From Polytrichum commune (lineage: Eukaryota; Streptophyta; Polytrichopsida; Polytrichales; Polytrichaceae): a stretch of 64,000 nucleotides of DNA. The stretch covers positions 42,990,758 to 43,054,757 of the forward strand of contig OX485805.1 of the NCBI GenBank assembly GCA_950295325.1, read 5' to 3'. This document shows, one piece after another, positions 22,679-35,792 of this stretch (position 1 is its first letter; each line of letters opens with the position of its first letter). Under the pieces are notes generated by a model. That model was given only the letters and a program-made list of their open reading frames with translations, did no database searches and had not been told where the DNA came from. The position numbers and the translations under genes were made by a program.

Positions 22679-23570
22679 TCGCCCCCGTATGCACCTCAAA
22701 AGGTTTTTCAAGCTCCGCGAACTTAAGCATGGGCGGCGAAGAGAACTTGCTTTCAAGCTTCCCAAAGGCTTGGTGACAAGACTCATCCCACTCTTGGGAT
22801 AGCCATTTTTTCAACAAATTGACTAAGGTCCTAGTAACCTTAGGAAAACCTCAAATGAAGTGGTGGTAGTAGTTGGCTAGGCCAACAAATGACCTAAACC
22901 CTTTTCTTGAGTCAAGGACCAATTCTCTTCTTGGATTGCCTTGACATTTTTCATGTTCGTTCACCAACTTCCTTTGTCACCACATACGTCAAGAACTCAA
23001 TCACTTGTTGAGCAAAGTTGTTTTTCACTCCTTGGCGGTAATTTTTTTTTTTGGGCAACACATTGGTGAATACATCCTTGTATCTCACCAACTTCCCACC
23101 AATGTGGTTTAGGGGAGGCCCATTTTTCCTAGCCTCCCCATAAGTTCCTTGGAGTTGCTCCAATTGAACCACGACCATTGTATTTTCCATTTTTCATTTG
23201 GTCCATTAAGACCAAATTCAACTTGGGTACTCCTACCATAGGAGTCATTGTCAATTTGAACTTCAACTCTTTGTCATTATAACACATCATAATGCACCGC
23301 AAGCACACCGGCTTGCACCTCACATTTATCATGTGAGTTTCAAAGAAGACGACCTTCACAATGACATGCATTTCATCTATTTCACTTGGTGTGAAATTTT
23401 GACAAAATCCAATGTCCCACATTGAAAGGTTACATGCATCGCGGCCTCCTTTGTCTCATGCGGTTCGCCCTTTCCAAACCGCACCTTGGTGGGCTTGTTT
23501 TCTCTATCCATCGGCAAGCCCCAACTCCCATGTGAATTTTGGGCTCAAGAAGGAGTGGTAGCCTCTTTGT
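22679..23570 (-). pseudogene. F: RNase H unit (second block), RT tail and protease remnant
   Basis: Minus strand, continuing F after G. The split RNase H unit ends near 22800, the RT tail (VGLANYYHH-type) is at about 22810-22990, and the protease relic at 23040-23570 (FCQNFTPSEIDEM at 23129-23422). The protease active-site region near 23560 reads VDKEATTPS, again without the Gly of DSG. Confidence 0.78.
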
Positions 23571-24584
23571 CAACACATGAGACATTTCTCCCATTCATTG
23601 AGCCTCCAGGTACAAAAGATTTGGCCTTGGCTTAAGGCTACTAGCCTTGGCCACAATGCCATCGTCTTACATTCGGTCCTCGGCAACTTGGCTTGGCTTG
23701 GTCCGCAAAGCCAACTTTAAACATTTCATCCGCGGAACAAATTGGTTTGGTGCCACAAAACCAATTTCTAATAGTTTGTCCGCAAAACAAATATGTTTTG
23801 CTTTGGTAGCACAAAGCCACCTTCCCACACTCCGTCCGCGGCACGAACATGAATTGCCTTGGTAGGACAAACCCACCTCCCACCATTCCGTCCGCGGCAC
23901 AAGTATGATTTGCTTTGGAAGCATAAAGCCACCTTTCAACATTCCGTCCGCGGCACCAACATGTTTTGCCTAAGTAAAATGGACCAAACAATTTGCACTC
24001 ATTTCTTTGGGACCTACTTTGGCTAAAGCCACTTGTGGTGATGCGCCGCCAAACTTCTCTTTGGGGCCATCGGCTTCAATGCTCTTGCAAATTTGATGGT
24101 CCCCACCATGTCCTCAAGAAGCCTTGGGGACTTAAACAAGGCATCCACCACCCGCTTTTAAAACCCCACCTAAAAGGATGCATTTCTTAGAAAGCTCATC
24201 CGTTTTAGGTGTATCCTTCATTTGTGCGTTTGAATAGCGCACATAGGCCTTAAGAGGCCCCGGGTGCCTCATTAGCACCAAATTCATTCCAACATCAATA
24301 CCTTCCAAGCATTTCGAATTGGAATTTCAATCCAACATTAATGCCCTCCAAGGTTTTGGGTGCTTTCGGTATTCTAGGCCCCAAAAGTTTTTTGAGGTTT
24401 CCGGGAGCCCTTTTCAAAGCACTCCTCCATTTTCCTTACCAAATCCACCCTCATGCCCACCATTGTCATTAGAACCAATGGTATGGTCAAATTCCACTTG
24501 CACATGATCCTTGTTCCAATTTGAACCTCACAACCTTTTGGAAACCCCGGGCTCACCATCATAACCCGCATTTTTGATAGCCAT
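23571..24584 (-). pseudogene. F: gag remnant
   Basis: Minus strand from the ATG at 24584-24582. The start frame is closed by codon 19. Tandem ~56-bp units lie at about 23690-23960 (rc of ccgtccgcggcac repeats), five or so, the clearest array in the window. Longest open frames (23641-23991 and 23667-23942) run through this array in shifted frames. Confidence 0.75.
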
Positions 24585-24621
24585 GTTTCCCTCAAAGTGC
24601 GAGCTCAAAACTTGGAACCCT

Positions 24622-24633
24622 GCTCTGATACCA
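24622..24633 (-). promoter_or_regulatory. F: primer binding site (tRNA-Met)
   Basis: gctctgatacca on the plus strand, two bases from the 5' LTR. Confidence 0.9.
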
Positions 24634-24635
24634 CG

Positions 24636-25607
24636 TGTCGCAACCCTTGCTAGGTCCCTTAATAATCTTGCCAATTTTCAATTCTAGCAAAGGTTACGAG
24701 CGCTAACCATTCGGATTCCGCCATGCTAATGGTTAGCTCCTCCTACCCCGGACCTTATAGTTCATAGGAGGGAACCAACCCTCCTACTTTGCTTTAGGGA
24801 CTCACCCCTTAATCGATAACCCATTCCTAGATGTGGACTTCCATCCATGGAAGTCCAATCCCATGTTGATCATCGCGTTGCCGGAGCAACACTACAACAA
24901 CCCGAACCATACTAGGCAACTATGGCCTCACATTGGGCCAAAGCCCATGGAGGCCGTGCCGTTCGGCCTCGGGTGGGTGAGGCCACACCACCTCACCCAT
25001 ATAAGCCTCTAGGACTTCACGCGGGGCCCCTACCCCACCGTCAACCAACCTCTTGTCTCTCTACCAAGAGTTGGGGCCAAGTGGACATTTTCCTTTAGCA
25101 GCTGGGCCTAGAACCCCCTAGCAGCTTCAGACCATCATAACTTCCTTGTATGATGTCTGATCATAACACCCAACCACTCCATGTTCATCTACGCTTCACG
25201 TAGATGCCAATGGACTCCTCACTTGCTCCATTTGAGCAAGTCTTGAGGAAGTTATGCCTGTTTGAACCTTGGCAGTCCCGGGAATCACTCCCAGGCACTG
25301 CTGTACCAGGGCGCTGTCCCGGGACAGCGCCCCACTCAAATGGCCATAACTCCTAGCTCACACCTCCGATTGAGGTGTTCTTGAGCTTTCTAGAATCACC
25401 ACGCCATGAGCTACGCATAACTCATGGCCTTACCCTTGTGCCTCCTAGTCTTCGTGGGTGGGAGGCGTTCCCAACGCCCGGGGCCCTCACCCACACTAGG
25501 ATCACTTGGGCCCTCTCACCAACGGCGCCACAAGTCCCGGGTGTCACTCCGGGGTCCCCCTTGTGCCCATGGTGTTTCGGGCACTCCTCATGGAGAGGTG
25601 CGCGACA
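24636..25607 (-). repeat. F: 5' LTR
   Basis: 972 bp; flanked by the primer site on the left and by tttgc plus E's gag on the right. Confidence 0.94.
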
Positions 25608-25612
25608 TTTGC

Positions 25613-27475
25613 GGACCAAGCCAAGCCAAGTTGCCGAGGACCGAATGTAAGACGATGGCATTGTGGCCAAGGCTAGTAGCCTTAAGCCGAGGCCAAATCT
25701 TTTGTACCTTGAGGCTCAATGAATGGGAGAAATGTCTCATGTGTTGACAAAGAGGCTACCACTCCTTCTTGAGCCCAAAATTCACAAGGGAGTTGGGGCT
25801 TGCCGATTGATAGAGTGTGCAAGTCCACCAAGGTGCGGTTTGGAAAGGGCGAACCGCATGAGACAAAGGAGGCCGCGATGCATGTAACTTTTCAATGTGG
25901 GACATTGGATTTTTGTCAAAATTTCACACGATGTGAAATAGATGAAATGCATGTCATTGTGAAGGCCGCCTACTTTGAAACTCACATGATAGATATGAGG
26001 TGCAAGCCGGTGAGCTTGCGGTGCATTATGATGTGTCATAATGGCAAAGAATTGAAGTTCAAATTGACAAGGACTCCTATGGTAGGAGGACCCAAGGTGA
26101 ATTTGGTCTTAATGGACCAACTGAAAAATAGAAAACATAATGGTCGTGGTTCCATTGGAGCAACTCCAAGGAATGTATGAAGAGGCTAGGAAAGATGGGC
26201 CTCCTCCAAATCACATTGGTGGAATGTTGGTGAGATACAAGGATGTATTCACCAATGTGTTGCCCAAAAAGTTACCGCCAAGGAGTGAAAAATAACTTTG
26301 CTCAACGAGAGATTGAGTTCTTGAGGTATGTGGTGACAAAGGAAGTTGGTGGACAAACATGAAGAATGTCAAGGCAATCCAAGAAGAGAATTGGCCCTTG
26401 ACTTAAGAAAAGGGCTTAGGTCATTTGTTGGCCTAACCAACTACTACCACCACTTCATTCATGGTTTTTCTAAGGTTGCTAGAACCTTAGTCAACATGTT
26501 GAAAAAAATGGCTATCCCAAGAGTGGGATGAGCCTTGTCACCAAGGCTTTGGGGAGCTCAAGAAAAAGTTCTCTTCACAAGATGTGGTTAAGTTTCGGGT
26601 TTTCATGAGCATGTTGAGGTGCACATGAAGGCAAAGGACTTTACCATTGGCGGATGTTGATCCAAGATGGAAGACCATTGCTTATGGGAGCATTAAGCTC
26701 CATGGTTGTAGAAGCTTGTCCAACTTGTGCAAGAAATGGCTATCCCAAGAGTGGAATGAGCCTTGCCACCAAGTCTTTGAGGAGCTTAAGACCAAGTTCC
26801 TCTTTACCACCCGTGTTCAAGTTCGCGGAGCTTGAAAAACCTTTTGAGGTGCATACGGGGGGCGAGGACTTTACCATTGGCGGATGTTGATGCAAGATGG
26901 ATGGCCATTGCATACGAGAGCATGAAGCTCGATGGTTCGACTTGTGGAAGAAATGGCTATCCCAAGAGTGGGATGATGTTTGTCACGAGTCTTTGGGGAG
27001 CTTAAGACCAAGTTCTCTTCGCCGCCCGTGCTCAAGTTCACGGAGCTTCACAAACCTTTTGAGGTGCATATGGGGGTGAATGATTTTGCCAATGGTGGAT
27101 TATCTGTAAAATGGATGGCCATTGCATATGCGAGCATGTAGCTCGATGGTTGTCAAAGAAGACAACCAACTCATGACAAAGAACTTCTTTGCGTAGTGTA
27201 TTGCTTGAAGATGTGGCGACACTAGTTGGGGTCGCACAAAGTAAAGGTCTACAAGGACAATGTGTCCTAAAAGTATTTTGACATACAAGCGCAAGTGAGC
27301 GCCAAATCATTGCGTTGGCATGATAGCTTGGCGCTTATGAAGGTGGATTTGGTCCACAAACCGGACCGTGGAAATGTGGTGCCGGATGCGCTAAGTAGAC
27401 CGGAAGAGTTCCAAGCAATGAGAACCATCCAAACCTTGTGGCTAATGTGTGCCGGCGAAGGAAACTTGTGATGCA
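25613..27475 (+). pseudogene. E: gag end, protease, RT tail and RNase H array
   Basis: After F, E resumes with the gag end (25613-25735), the DKEA active-site relic near 25750 and the protease body open at 25800-26180. The RT tail is at 26300-26505 (LRSFVGLTNYYHH). RNase H units start at 26511, 26739 and 26956, spaced about 228 and 217 bp, and the C-terminal part ends near 27470. Each unit has its own small indels, which suggests the units decay independently after duplication. Confidence 0.8.
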
Positions 27476-28945
27476 AGATACGGGAGGGGTAAATTAACTA
27501 CCCCAAAGCACAAAAGCTTTTAGGTGAGCTCAAAGAGGTTGAGTTGGTGGACGGATTGTTCAAGTGCAAGCAAAGTTGGGTGTATGTGCCACAAGGCAAG
27601 TTGAGGCTATCGGTTTTGAAGGAGGAATTTGATAGTCCTATTGCCGGCCTTAGAGGAGAAAAATAAAACCACCATAGAATGGTGTCAAAGAGATACCATT
27701 GGCGGTGCATAACGGAGGATATAACCCACTTTGTGAAGGCTTGAATCAAAGTGCCAAGTGAACCGAGCCTCTTACCAAAAGCAAGGCGGTTTCTTGCAAC
27801 CGTTGCCTATCCCGTCGGCGCCATGGCATAGTATGTGCATGGACTTGATCACAAGTTTGCCGGAGTCACATGGGTATGATGCCATATTGTTGATGGTAGA
27901 GTGGTTTGCCAAGTTGGCACACATGGTGCCGATTGTGGGAACCGCCACCGCGTTGGAGACCGCATAGCCTTTTCTCAAAGGATGATTGAGGCACCACGGG
28001 TTGCCAAGAGTGATTGTGTGGGATCAAGATCCAAAGTTCACAAGTGCATTTTCAATGCATTTCTCTAAGGAGGTCGGAATGAAACTAAGGTTTAGCACGA
28101 CCTTGCATTCCCAAATGAATGGGAAATCGGAGCGTGTGAATGGAGTCTTGAAGCAATACTTGAGGAACTTGGTGGGGGCGGACCAAGGAGATTGGGCGGA
28201 CTATGTGGGTCGAGCGGAGTGTAATTGCAATGTAACCACGCACTTGGCTACCAAGGGGTGGTCTTTGGTGGTGGCTTATGGAGTGGATGCGCTCCAACCT
28301 ATTAACCTAGCTCTCGAGGGGGCACATTCAACACTAGAGTTCAACCAAGATGGTGAGGACTTGGCCAAGGATGGTAAACAAGTCTTGGAGATGACCAAGT
28401 TGTTGGTGGAGAAAGCCCGAAGGTGCTACGGAGTGCTAGTAAATGCCGGAAGACGCGAAGTGGAGAATGAGGTGGGCCAAAAGGTCTTGTTGAATGTGAA
28501 CAACTTCATTTAGCCGGAAGGCCTCGCTCCAAAAGTTCATGTCGAAAATTGGAGCTTCGTTTTCCATTGTGGAACAAGTGTTCAAGGACATGTATATGTT
28601 GGAATTACCGCCGGACATCAAAGTGCATCCGACATTTCATGTCTCATTACGAAAGTCATTTTAGGACGACACCTTGTGGCCCGATCACAAGCAAGTGATT
28701 AGGCCACCTCCCGACCTTGTGGAGGTCATTTGGAACATGAGGTAAGAGGGCATCCTCAAGTGTAGGAAGCCCAAGTGAAAATGAAAGAAAATGTACAAAG
28801 GAGTACTTGGTGAAATGGTGAGGATACCATGAGAAAGAAGCCGTTTGGGTGGCGGCAAGAGACATGATGAACGCCAAGGAATTGGTAAAGCACTTTGAAG
28901 AAACTAAGGCTAGACATTCCAATAAAATGAAGCGTAGGCATTGAT
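27476..28945 (+). pseudogene. E: integrase and chromodomain remnant
   Basis: Zinc-binding part 27498-27749 with an internal deletion near 27525 (the RKSKV-type segment is missing), core 27758-27967 and 27986-28513, C-terminal module to 28740, chromodomain to 28945. TAG at 27965-27967; the frame also ends with TAG after NNFI at 28511-28513. The family TGA splits the chromodomain near 28816. Confidence 0.86.
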
Positions 28946-29540
28946 GAGGACATCAATCTCCTTTAGTGGGGGAGAGACGCTAGTAGCACACTTAGCTTCG
29001 AGGCTAATTGCTCCACAACATGAACTTGTTCTTTGGCTTGAGGGAATAAAGTCCAAACTTTAGTGGTGCAAAGAGAAAAGTATGAGATGAGGTCCTAGTC
29101 TTGTACTTGTGCTTGGTTAGTGGAAGAGGGGGAATAGACATGCCAAACTAGGTTGGGTAAGCCGAGTAATTGGGGGCCATGGCTTGGAGGGGCCTTGGAT
29201 AAAACCAAGAAACTTCTTAGCAGTGGGCTTGTCCGGGCGGGGACAAGGTGATGGCGCGTGCTCATAAAAGTGCTACCCGCGAGCAAACGAAAGTTGGCGC
29301 ATGGGAGTCATGAACCCATGTCTCGAAAGAGCAAAGTGGGAACCGAGTCGGGCGGGACTTGGCATCACCCCCGTGCGATCGAGGCGTGGCTTAACAATGG
29401 AAAGCCATCTCGGAGTTGCAACCGAGACAACTTAGTGGAAGCGTTGAGGTCTCGCCTAGATGTGTCACGTTAGGCTAGTGGAGCCTAACGGGGGAGGCCC
29501 CAAAGGAGGGGCAACCCAAGTGAGTCCCAAAGTAGGTGGG
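28946..29540 (+). other. E: non-coding 3' region, truncated by H
   Basis: Matches the first ~595 bp of the 3' region in other copies and ends at aagtaggtggg, where H begins; gtggg (29536-29540) is H's left target copy. No gene seen. Confidence 0.8.
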
Positions 29541-30512
29541 TGTCGCAACCCTTGCTAGGTCCCTTAATAATCTTGCCAATTTTCGTTTCTACCAAAGGTT
29601 ACGAGCGCTAACCCTTCGCATTCCGCCATGCTAATGGATAGCTCCTCTTACCCCGGACCAATAGTTCATAGGAGGGAACCAACCCTCCTACTTTGCTTTC
29701 GGGACTCACCCCTTAATCGGTAACCCATTTCCCCAATGTGGACTTCCATCCATGGAAGTCCAATCCTATGTTGATCATCGCGTTGCCGGAGCAACACTAC
29801 AACAACCCGAAGCATACTAGGCAACTATGGCCTCACAATGGGCCAATGCCCATGGAGGCCGTGCCGTTCGGCCTCGGGTGGGTGAGGCCACACCACCTCA
29901 CCCATATAAGCCTCTAGGACTTCACGCGGGGCCCCTACCCCACCGTCAACCAACCTCTTGTCTCCCTACCAAGAGTTGGGGCCAAGTGGACATTTTCCTT
30001 TAGCAGCTGGGCCTAGAAGCCCCCAGCAGCTTCAGACCATCATAACTTCCTTGTATGATGTCTGATTCCAGCAACCAACCACTCCATCTTCATCTACGCT
30101 TCACGTAGATGCCGATGGACTCCTCACTTGCCCCATTCGGGCAAGTATTGAGGACGTTATGCCTGTTTGAACCTTGGCAGTCCCGGGAATCACTCCTAGG
30201 CACTGCTGTACCAGGGCGCTGTCCCGGGACAGCGCCCCACTCAAATGGCCATAACTCCTAGCTCACACCTCCGATTGAGGTGTTCTTGAGCTTTCTAGAA
30301 TCACCACGCCATGAGCTACGCATAACTCATGGCCTTACCCTTGTGCCTCCTAGTCTTCGTGGGTGGGAGGCGTTCCCAACGCCCGGGGCCCTCACCCACA
30401 CTAGGATCACTTGGGCCCTCTCACCAACGGCGCCACAAGTCCCGGGTGTCACTCCGGGGTCCCCCTTGTGCCCATGGTGTTTCGGGCACTCCTCATGGAG
30501 AGGTGCGCGACA
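29541..30512 (-). repeat. H: 3' LTR
   Basis: 972 bp following E's 3' region; polypurine complement at 30513-30524. Confidence 0.93.
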
Positions 30513-31314
30513 CTCACCCCCACCAAACGGAGTCGATGCCCTCATCGACTATACTCGTAGTCGGCACACCAATTCTCAAGTTGCCATCCTCTATGGTGCG
30601 GCATTGTGTTTACCTTAGGGCGCGACCCCCACAATGCATCTTCAAATTTGGCATAGTCCCAAAGGTGTCGTTACTAGGTGGTTCGTTAGCGACCTTGGAA
30701 CTCCTCCAAGGACCTAACCTATACTATACCCACCTACTTTGGGACTCACTTGGGTTGTCCCTCCTTTGGGGCCTCCCCCGTTAGGCTGCACTAGCCTAAC
30801 GTGACACATCTAGGCGAGACCTCAACGCTTCCACTAAGTTGTCTCGGTTGCAACTCCGAGATGGCTTTCCATTGTTAAGCCACGCCTCGATCGCACGGGG
30901 GTGATGCCAAGTCCCGCCCGACTCGGTTCCCACTTTGCTCTTTCGAGACATGGGTTCATGACTCCCATGCGCCAACTTTCGTTAGCTCGCGGGTAGCACT
31001 TTTATGAGCACGCGCCATCACCTTGTCCCCGCCCGGACAAGCCCACGGCTAAGAAGTTTTTTGGTTTTATCCAAGGCCCCTCCTAGCCATGGCCCCAATT
31101 ACTCGGCTTACCCAACCTAGTTTGGCATGTCTATTCCCCCTCTTCCACTAACCAAGCACAAGTACAAGACTAGGACCTCATCTCGTACTTTTCTCTTTGC
31201 ACCACTAAAGTTTGGACTTTATTCCCTCAAGCCAAAGAACAAGTTCATGTTGTGGAGCAATTAGCCTTGAAGCTAAGTGTGCTACTAGCGTCTCTCCCCC
31301 ACTAAAGGAGATTG
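30513..31314 (-). other. H: non-coding 3' region
   Basis: About 800 bp, no coding domain. It differs from H' (36764 on) at several sites, for example gaactcctcc versus gatctctcctcc, so the two internal regions came from different copies. Confidence 0.72.
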
Positions 31315-32800
31315 ATGTCCTCATCAATGCCTACGCTTCATTTTATTGGAATCCTTAGCCTTAGTTTCTTCAAAGTGCTTCACCAATTCATTGGTGTTCA
31401 CCATGTCTCTTGCCGCCACCCAAGCGGTTTCTTTCTCATGGTATCCTCACCATTTCACCAAGTACTCCTTTGTACATTTTCTTTCATTTTCACTTGGGCT
31501 TCCTACACTTGAGGATGCCCTCCTACCTCATGTTCCAAATGACGTCCACAAGGTCGGGACGTGGCCTAATCACTTGCTTGTGATCGGGCCACAAGGTGTC
31601 GTCCTAAAATGACTTTCGTAATGAGACATGAAATGTCGGATGCACTTTGATCTCCGGCGGTAATTCCAACTTATACATGTCCTTGAACACTTGTTCCACA
31701 ATGGAAAACGGAGCTCCAATTTTGGACATAAACTTTGGAGTGAGGCCTTTCGGGTAAGTGAAGTTGTTCACATTCAACAACACCTTTTGGCCCACTTCAT
31801 TCTCCACTTTGCGTCTTCCGGCATTGACTTGCACTTCGTAGCACATTCGGGCTTTCTCCACCAACAACTTGGTCATCTCCAAGACTTGTTTACATTCTTG
31901 GCCAAGTCCTCACCATCTTGGTTGAACTCTAGTGTTGAATGTGCCCCCTCGAGAGCTAGGTTAATAGGTTGGAGCGCATCCACTCCATAAGCCACCACGA
32001 AAGACCACCCCTTGGTAGCCAAGTGCGTGGCTACATTGCAATTACACTCCGCTTGACCCACATAGTCCGCCCAATCTCCTTGGTCCGCCCCCACCAAGTT
32101 CCTCAAGTATTGCTTCAAGACTCCATTCACACGCTTTGTTTTCCCATCCATTTGGGAATACACGGCCGTGCTAAACCTTAGTTTCAATACAACCTCCTTA
32201 GAGAAATGCATTGAAAATGCACTTGTGAACTTTGGATCTTCATCCCACACAATCACTTTTGGCAACCCGTGGTGCCTCAACCATCCTTTGAGAAAAGGCT
32301 ATGCGGTCTCCAACGCGGTGGCGGTTCCCACAATCGGCACCATGTGTGCCAACTTGGCAAACCGCTCTACCATCAACAAGATGGCATCATACCCATGTGA
32401 GTCCGGCAAACTTGTGATCAAGTCCATGCACATACTATGCCATGGCGCCGACGGGATAGGCAACGGTTGCAAGAAACCGCCTTGCTTTTGGTAAGAGCTC
32501 GGTTCACTTTGCACTTTAATTCAAGCCTTCACAAAGTGGGTTATATCTTCCTTTATGCACCGCCAATGGTACCTCCATGACACCATTCTATGGCGGTTTT
32601 TTTCTTTCTCCTCTAAGGCCGGCAATAGGACTATCAAATTCCTCCTTCAAAACCAATAGCCTCAACTTGCCTCGTGGCACATACACCCAACTTTGCTTGC
32701 ACTTGAACAATCCGTCCACGAACTTAACCTCTTTGAGCACCTTGCTCTTGCGAAGTTCACCTAAAAGTTTTTGTGCTTTTGGGGTAGTAAATTTACCCCT
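31315..32800 (-). pseudogene. H: chromodomain and integrase remnant
   Basis: Minus strand: chromodomain about 31315-31515 (family TGA present), C-terminal module 31604-31882, core 31873-32280 and 32299-32514, zinc-binding part 32588-32800. TAG at 32299-32301. Unlike most copies the codon after NNFT is TAC, so the 31604-31882 frame reads through into KFMSKIGAPFS; a frameshift near 31890 separates it from the core. The Glu segment reads TKRVNG (Lys for the catalytic Glu), as in F. Confidence 0.84.
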
Positions 32801-34470
32801 CCCGTATCTTGCATCACAAGTTTCCTTCGCCGGCACACATTAGCCACAAGGTTTGGATGGTTCTCATTGCTTGGAACTCTTCCGGTCTACTTCGCGCATC
32901 CGGCACCACATTTCCACGGTCCGGTTTGTGGATCAAATCCACGTTCATAAGCGCCAAACTATCATGCCACCGCAATGACTTGACGCTCACTTGCGCTTGA
33001 ATGTCAAAATTCTTTTAGGACACATTGTCCATGTAGACCTTTGCTTTGTGCGACCCCAAATAGTGTCGCCACATCTTCATGCAATGCACTACGACAAAGA
33101 AGTTCTTTGTCATGAGTTGGTTGTCTTCTTTGACAACCATCGAGCTTCATGCTCCCATATGCAATGGCCATCCATCTTACATCAACAATCCGCCATTGGC
33201 AAAGTTAATCAACCCCGTATGCACCTCAAAAGGTTTGTCAAGCTCCGCGAACTTGAGCACGGGCGGCGAAGAGAACTTGGTCTTAAGCTCCCCAAAGACT
33301 CATGACAAACATCATCCCACTCTTGTGATAGCCATTTCTTTCACAAGTCGGATAAGGTCGGATAACCATCAAGCTTAACGCTCTCATACGCAATGGCCAT
33401 CCATCTTACATTAACCATCCGCCAATGGCAAAGTCACTCGCCACCCCGTATTCACCTCAAAAGGTTTGTCAAGCTCCGCGAACTTGAACACGGGTGGCAA
33501 AGACGACTTTGTATTAAGCTCCCCAAAGACTTTGGGGGCAAGGCTCATCCCACTCTTAAGATAGCCATTTCTTTCACAAGTCGCACAAGGTTTGACAACC
33601 TTTAAGCTTAATGCTCCCATATGCAATGGGCATCCATCTTGGATCAACATCCGCCAATGGTAAAGTCACTCGCCCCCGTATGCATTTCAAAAGGTTTGTC
33701 AAATTTCGCAAACTTGAGCACGGGCGGCGAAGAGAGTTTGCTCTTAAGCTCCTCAAAGACTTGGTAACAAGGCTCATCCCACTCTTGGGATAGCCATTTC
33801 TTGCACAAGTTGGACAAGGTCGGACAACCATCGAGCTTCATGCTCTTATATGCAAAGGGCATCCATTTTGCCTCAACATCCGCCAATGCTAAAGTCACTT
33901 GCCCCCGTATGCACCTCAAAGGTTTGTCAAACTCCACGAACTTGAGCACGGGTGGCGAAGAGAACTTGGTCTTAAGCTCCCCAAAAGGCTTGGTGGCAAG
34001 GCTCATCCCACTCTTGGGATAACCATATCTTGCACAAGCCGTACAAGGTTCGACAACCATGGAGCTTAATGCTCCCATAAGCAATGGTCATCCATCTTGG
34101 ACCAACATCCGCCGATGGTAAAGTCCTTCGCCTCCATGTGCATCTCAAAATGCTTGTGAAAGCTCGGGAACTTAAATACATCTTGTGAAGGAAACTTGCT
34201 CTTGAGCTCCCCAAAGGCTTGGTGACAAGACTCATCCCACTCTTGGGATAGCCATTTTTCCAACAAGTTGACTAAGGTCCTAGCAACCTTAGAAACACCT
34301 CGAATGAAGTGGTGGTAGTAGTTGGCTAGGCCAACAAATGACCTTAGCCCTTCTCTTGAGTCAAGGGCCAATTCTCCTCTTGGATTGCCTTGACATTTGT
34401 CATGTTCATCCACCAACTTCCTTTGTCATCACATACCTTAGGAACTCAATCTTTGGTTGAGCAAGTTTTT
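32801..34470 (-). pseudogene. H: RNase H end, five tandem units and RT tail
   Basis: Minus strand: C-terminal part about 32809-33180, then the largest array in the window with unit junctions near 33330, 33560, 33790, 34018 and 34248, and the RT tail at 34260-34470 (LRSFVGLANYYHHF at 34066-34416). Units vary in detail, for example HMKAKDF-type first unit and HTGASDF in later ones; none has the catalytic Asp. Confidence 0.82.
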
Positions 34471-35741
34471 TTTTTTTTTCCTCCACTCGTTGGCGGTAAC
34501 ATTTTGGACAACACATTGGTGAATACATCCTTGTACCTCACCAACATCCCACCAATGTGGTTTTGGGGAGGCCTATCTTTCCTAGCCTCCCCATGAGTTC
34601 CTTGGAGTTGCTCCAATTGAACCACGACCATTATAATTATGTTTTTCCGTTTATTCATTTGGTCCATTAAGACCAAATTCGAGTTGGTTCCTCCTACCAT
34701 AGGAGTCCTTGTCAATTTGTAGTGCAATTCTTTGCCATCAAGACATCACAAATGCACCGCAAGCTCACCAGCTTGCACCTCACATCTATCATGTGAGTTC
34801 CAAAGAAGGCAGCCTTCACAATGACATGCATTTCATCTATTTCACATGGTGTGAAATTTTGACAAAAATCCAATGTCCCACATTGAAAAGTTACATGCAT
34901 CGCGGCCTCCTTTGTTTCATGCGGTTCGCCCTTTCCAAACCGCACCTTGGAGGGCTTGCCCGCTCTATCAATCGGCAAGCCCCAACTCCCTTGCGAGTTT
35001 TGGGCTCAAGAAGGAATGGTAGCCTCTTTATCAACCCATGAGACATTTGTCCCATTCATTTGAGCCTCAAAGTACAAAAGACTTGGCCTCGGCTTAAGGC
35101 TACTAGCCTTGGCCACAATGCCATCGTCTTACATTCGGTCCGCGGCATAAGTATTATTTGGCGTGGTACCTATCTCCCCTTAACGTCCATTGTTGTAAGG
35201 CACCACCAAATTTCTTATTGGGGTCATCGGCCTTAATGCTCGTTGCAATTTTGATGATCCCCGCCACAACCTCAATAAATTTTCGGAAATTTGAACTTGG
35301 TATTCACCACCCGCTTTTAAAACCCCACCTAAAACGATGTTCTTCTTAGAAAACTCGTTCATCTAAGATGCACAATTCATTTGGGTGTGAAATTTGCGCA
35401 TATACGCCTTAAGAGGCCCGCACGCCTCATTTCCACCAAATTCATTCCAACATCAATACCTTCCAAGCATTTCGAATTGGAATTTCAATCCAACATTAAT
35501 GCCCTCCAAGGTTTTGGGTGCATTCGGTATTCTAGGCCCCAAATGCTTTTTTGAGGTGTGCGGGAGCCTTTTCAAAGCACTCCTCCATTTTCCTCACCGA
35601 ATCCACCCTCATGCCCACCATTGTCATTAGAACCAATGGTATGGTCAAATTCCATTTACACATGATCTTTGTTCCAATTTGAGCCTCACAACCTTTTGGA
35701 AACCCCGGGTCACCATCATAACCCGCTTATATGATAGCCAT
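34471..35741 (-). pseudogene. H: protease and shortened gag remnant
   Basis: Minus strand: protease relic 34500-35050 (FCQNFTPCEIDEM at 34712-34978; active-site region VDKEATIPS near 35030) and gag from an ATG at 35741-35739. Gag is only about 690 bp, against roughly 900-1000 bp in other copies, because most of the ~56-bp tandem units are missing around 35140-35210. A run of 15 or so T at about 34470 interrupts the segment between protease and RT tail. Confidence 0.75.
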
Positions 35742-35778
35742 GCTTCCCTCAAAGTGCTAGCTCAAATATTGGAACCCT

Positions 35779-35790
35779 GCTCTGATACCA
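35779..35790 (-). promoter_or_regulatory. H: primer binding site (tRNA-Met)
   Basis: gctctgatacca on the plus strand, two bases from the LTR. Confidence 0.9.
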
Positions 35791-35792
35791 AG

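Larger units (their letters stand above)
11599..25607 (-). mobile_element. Element F: complete chromovirus with G nested inside
   Basis: Minus-strand element with both LTRs and a 5-bp duplication tttgc (11594-11598 and 25608-25612) in E's gag. Without G it is about 7.05 kb. By eye the LTRs differ at about three of 972 positions, so the insertion is young although all reading frames are broken. Confidence 0.93.
9695..29540 (+). mobile_element. Element E: chromovirus with F and G nested inside
   Basis: Plus-strand copy in two blocks, 9695-11598 and 25613-29540, rejoined in gag by removing F and its tttgc duplication. It runs from 5' LTR through all domain remnants to the 3' region, where H is inserted at 29541. 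Its last ~250 bp and 3' LTR are not found in the window, because the sequence right of H passes through the junction at 37053-37055. The missing 3' LTR is best explained by deletion there. Confidence 0.85.
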
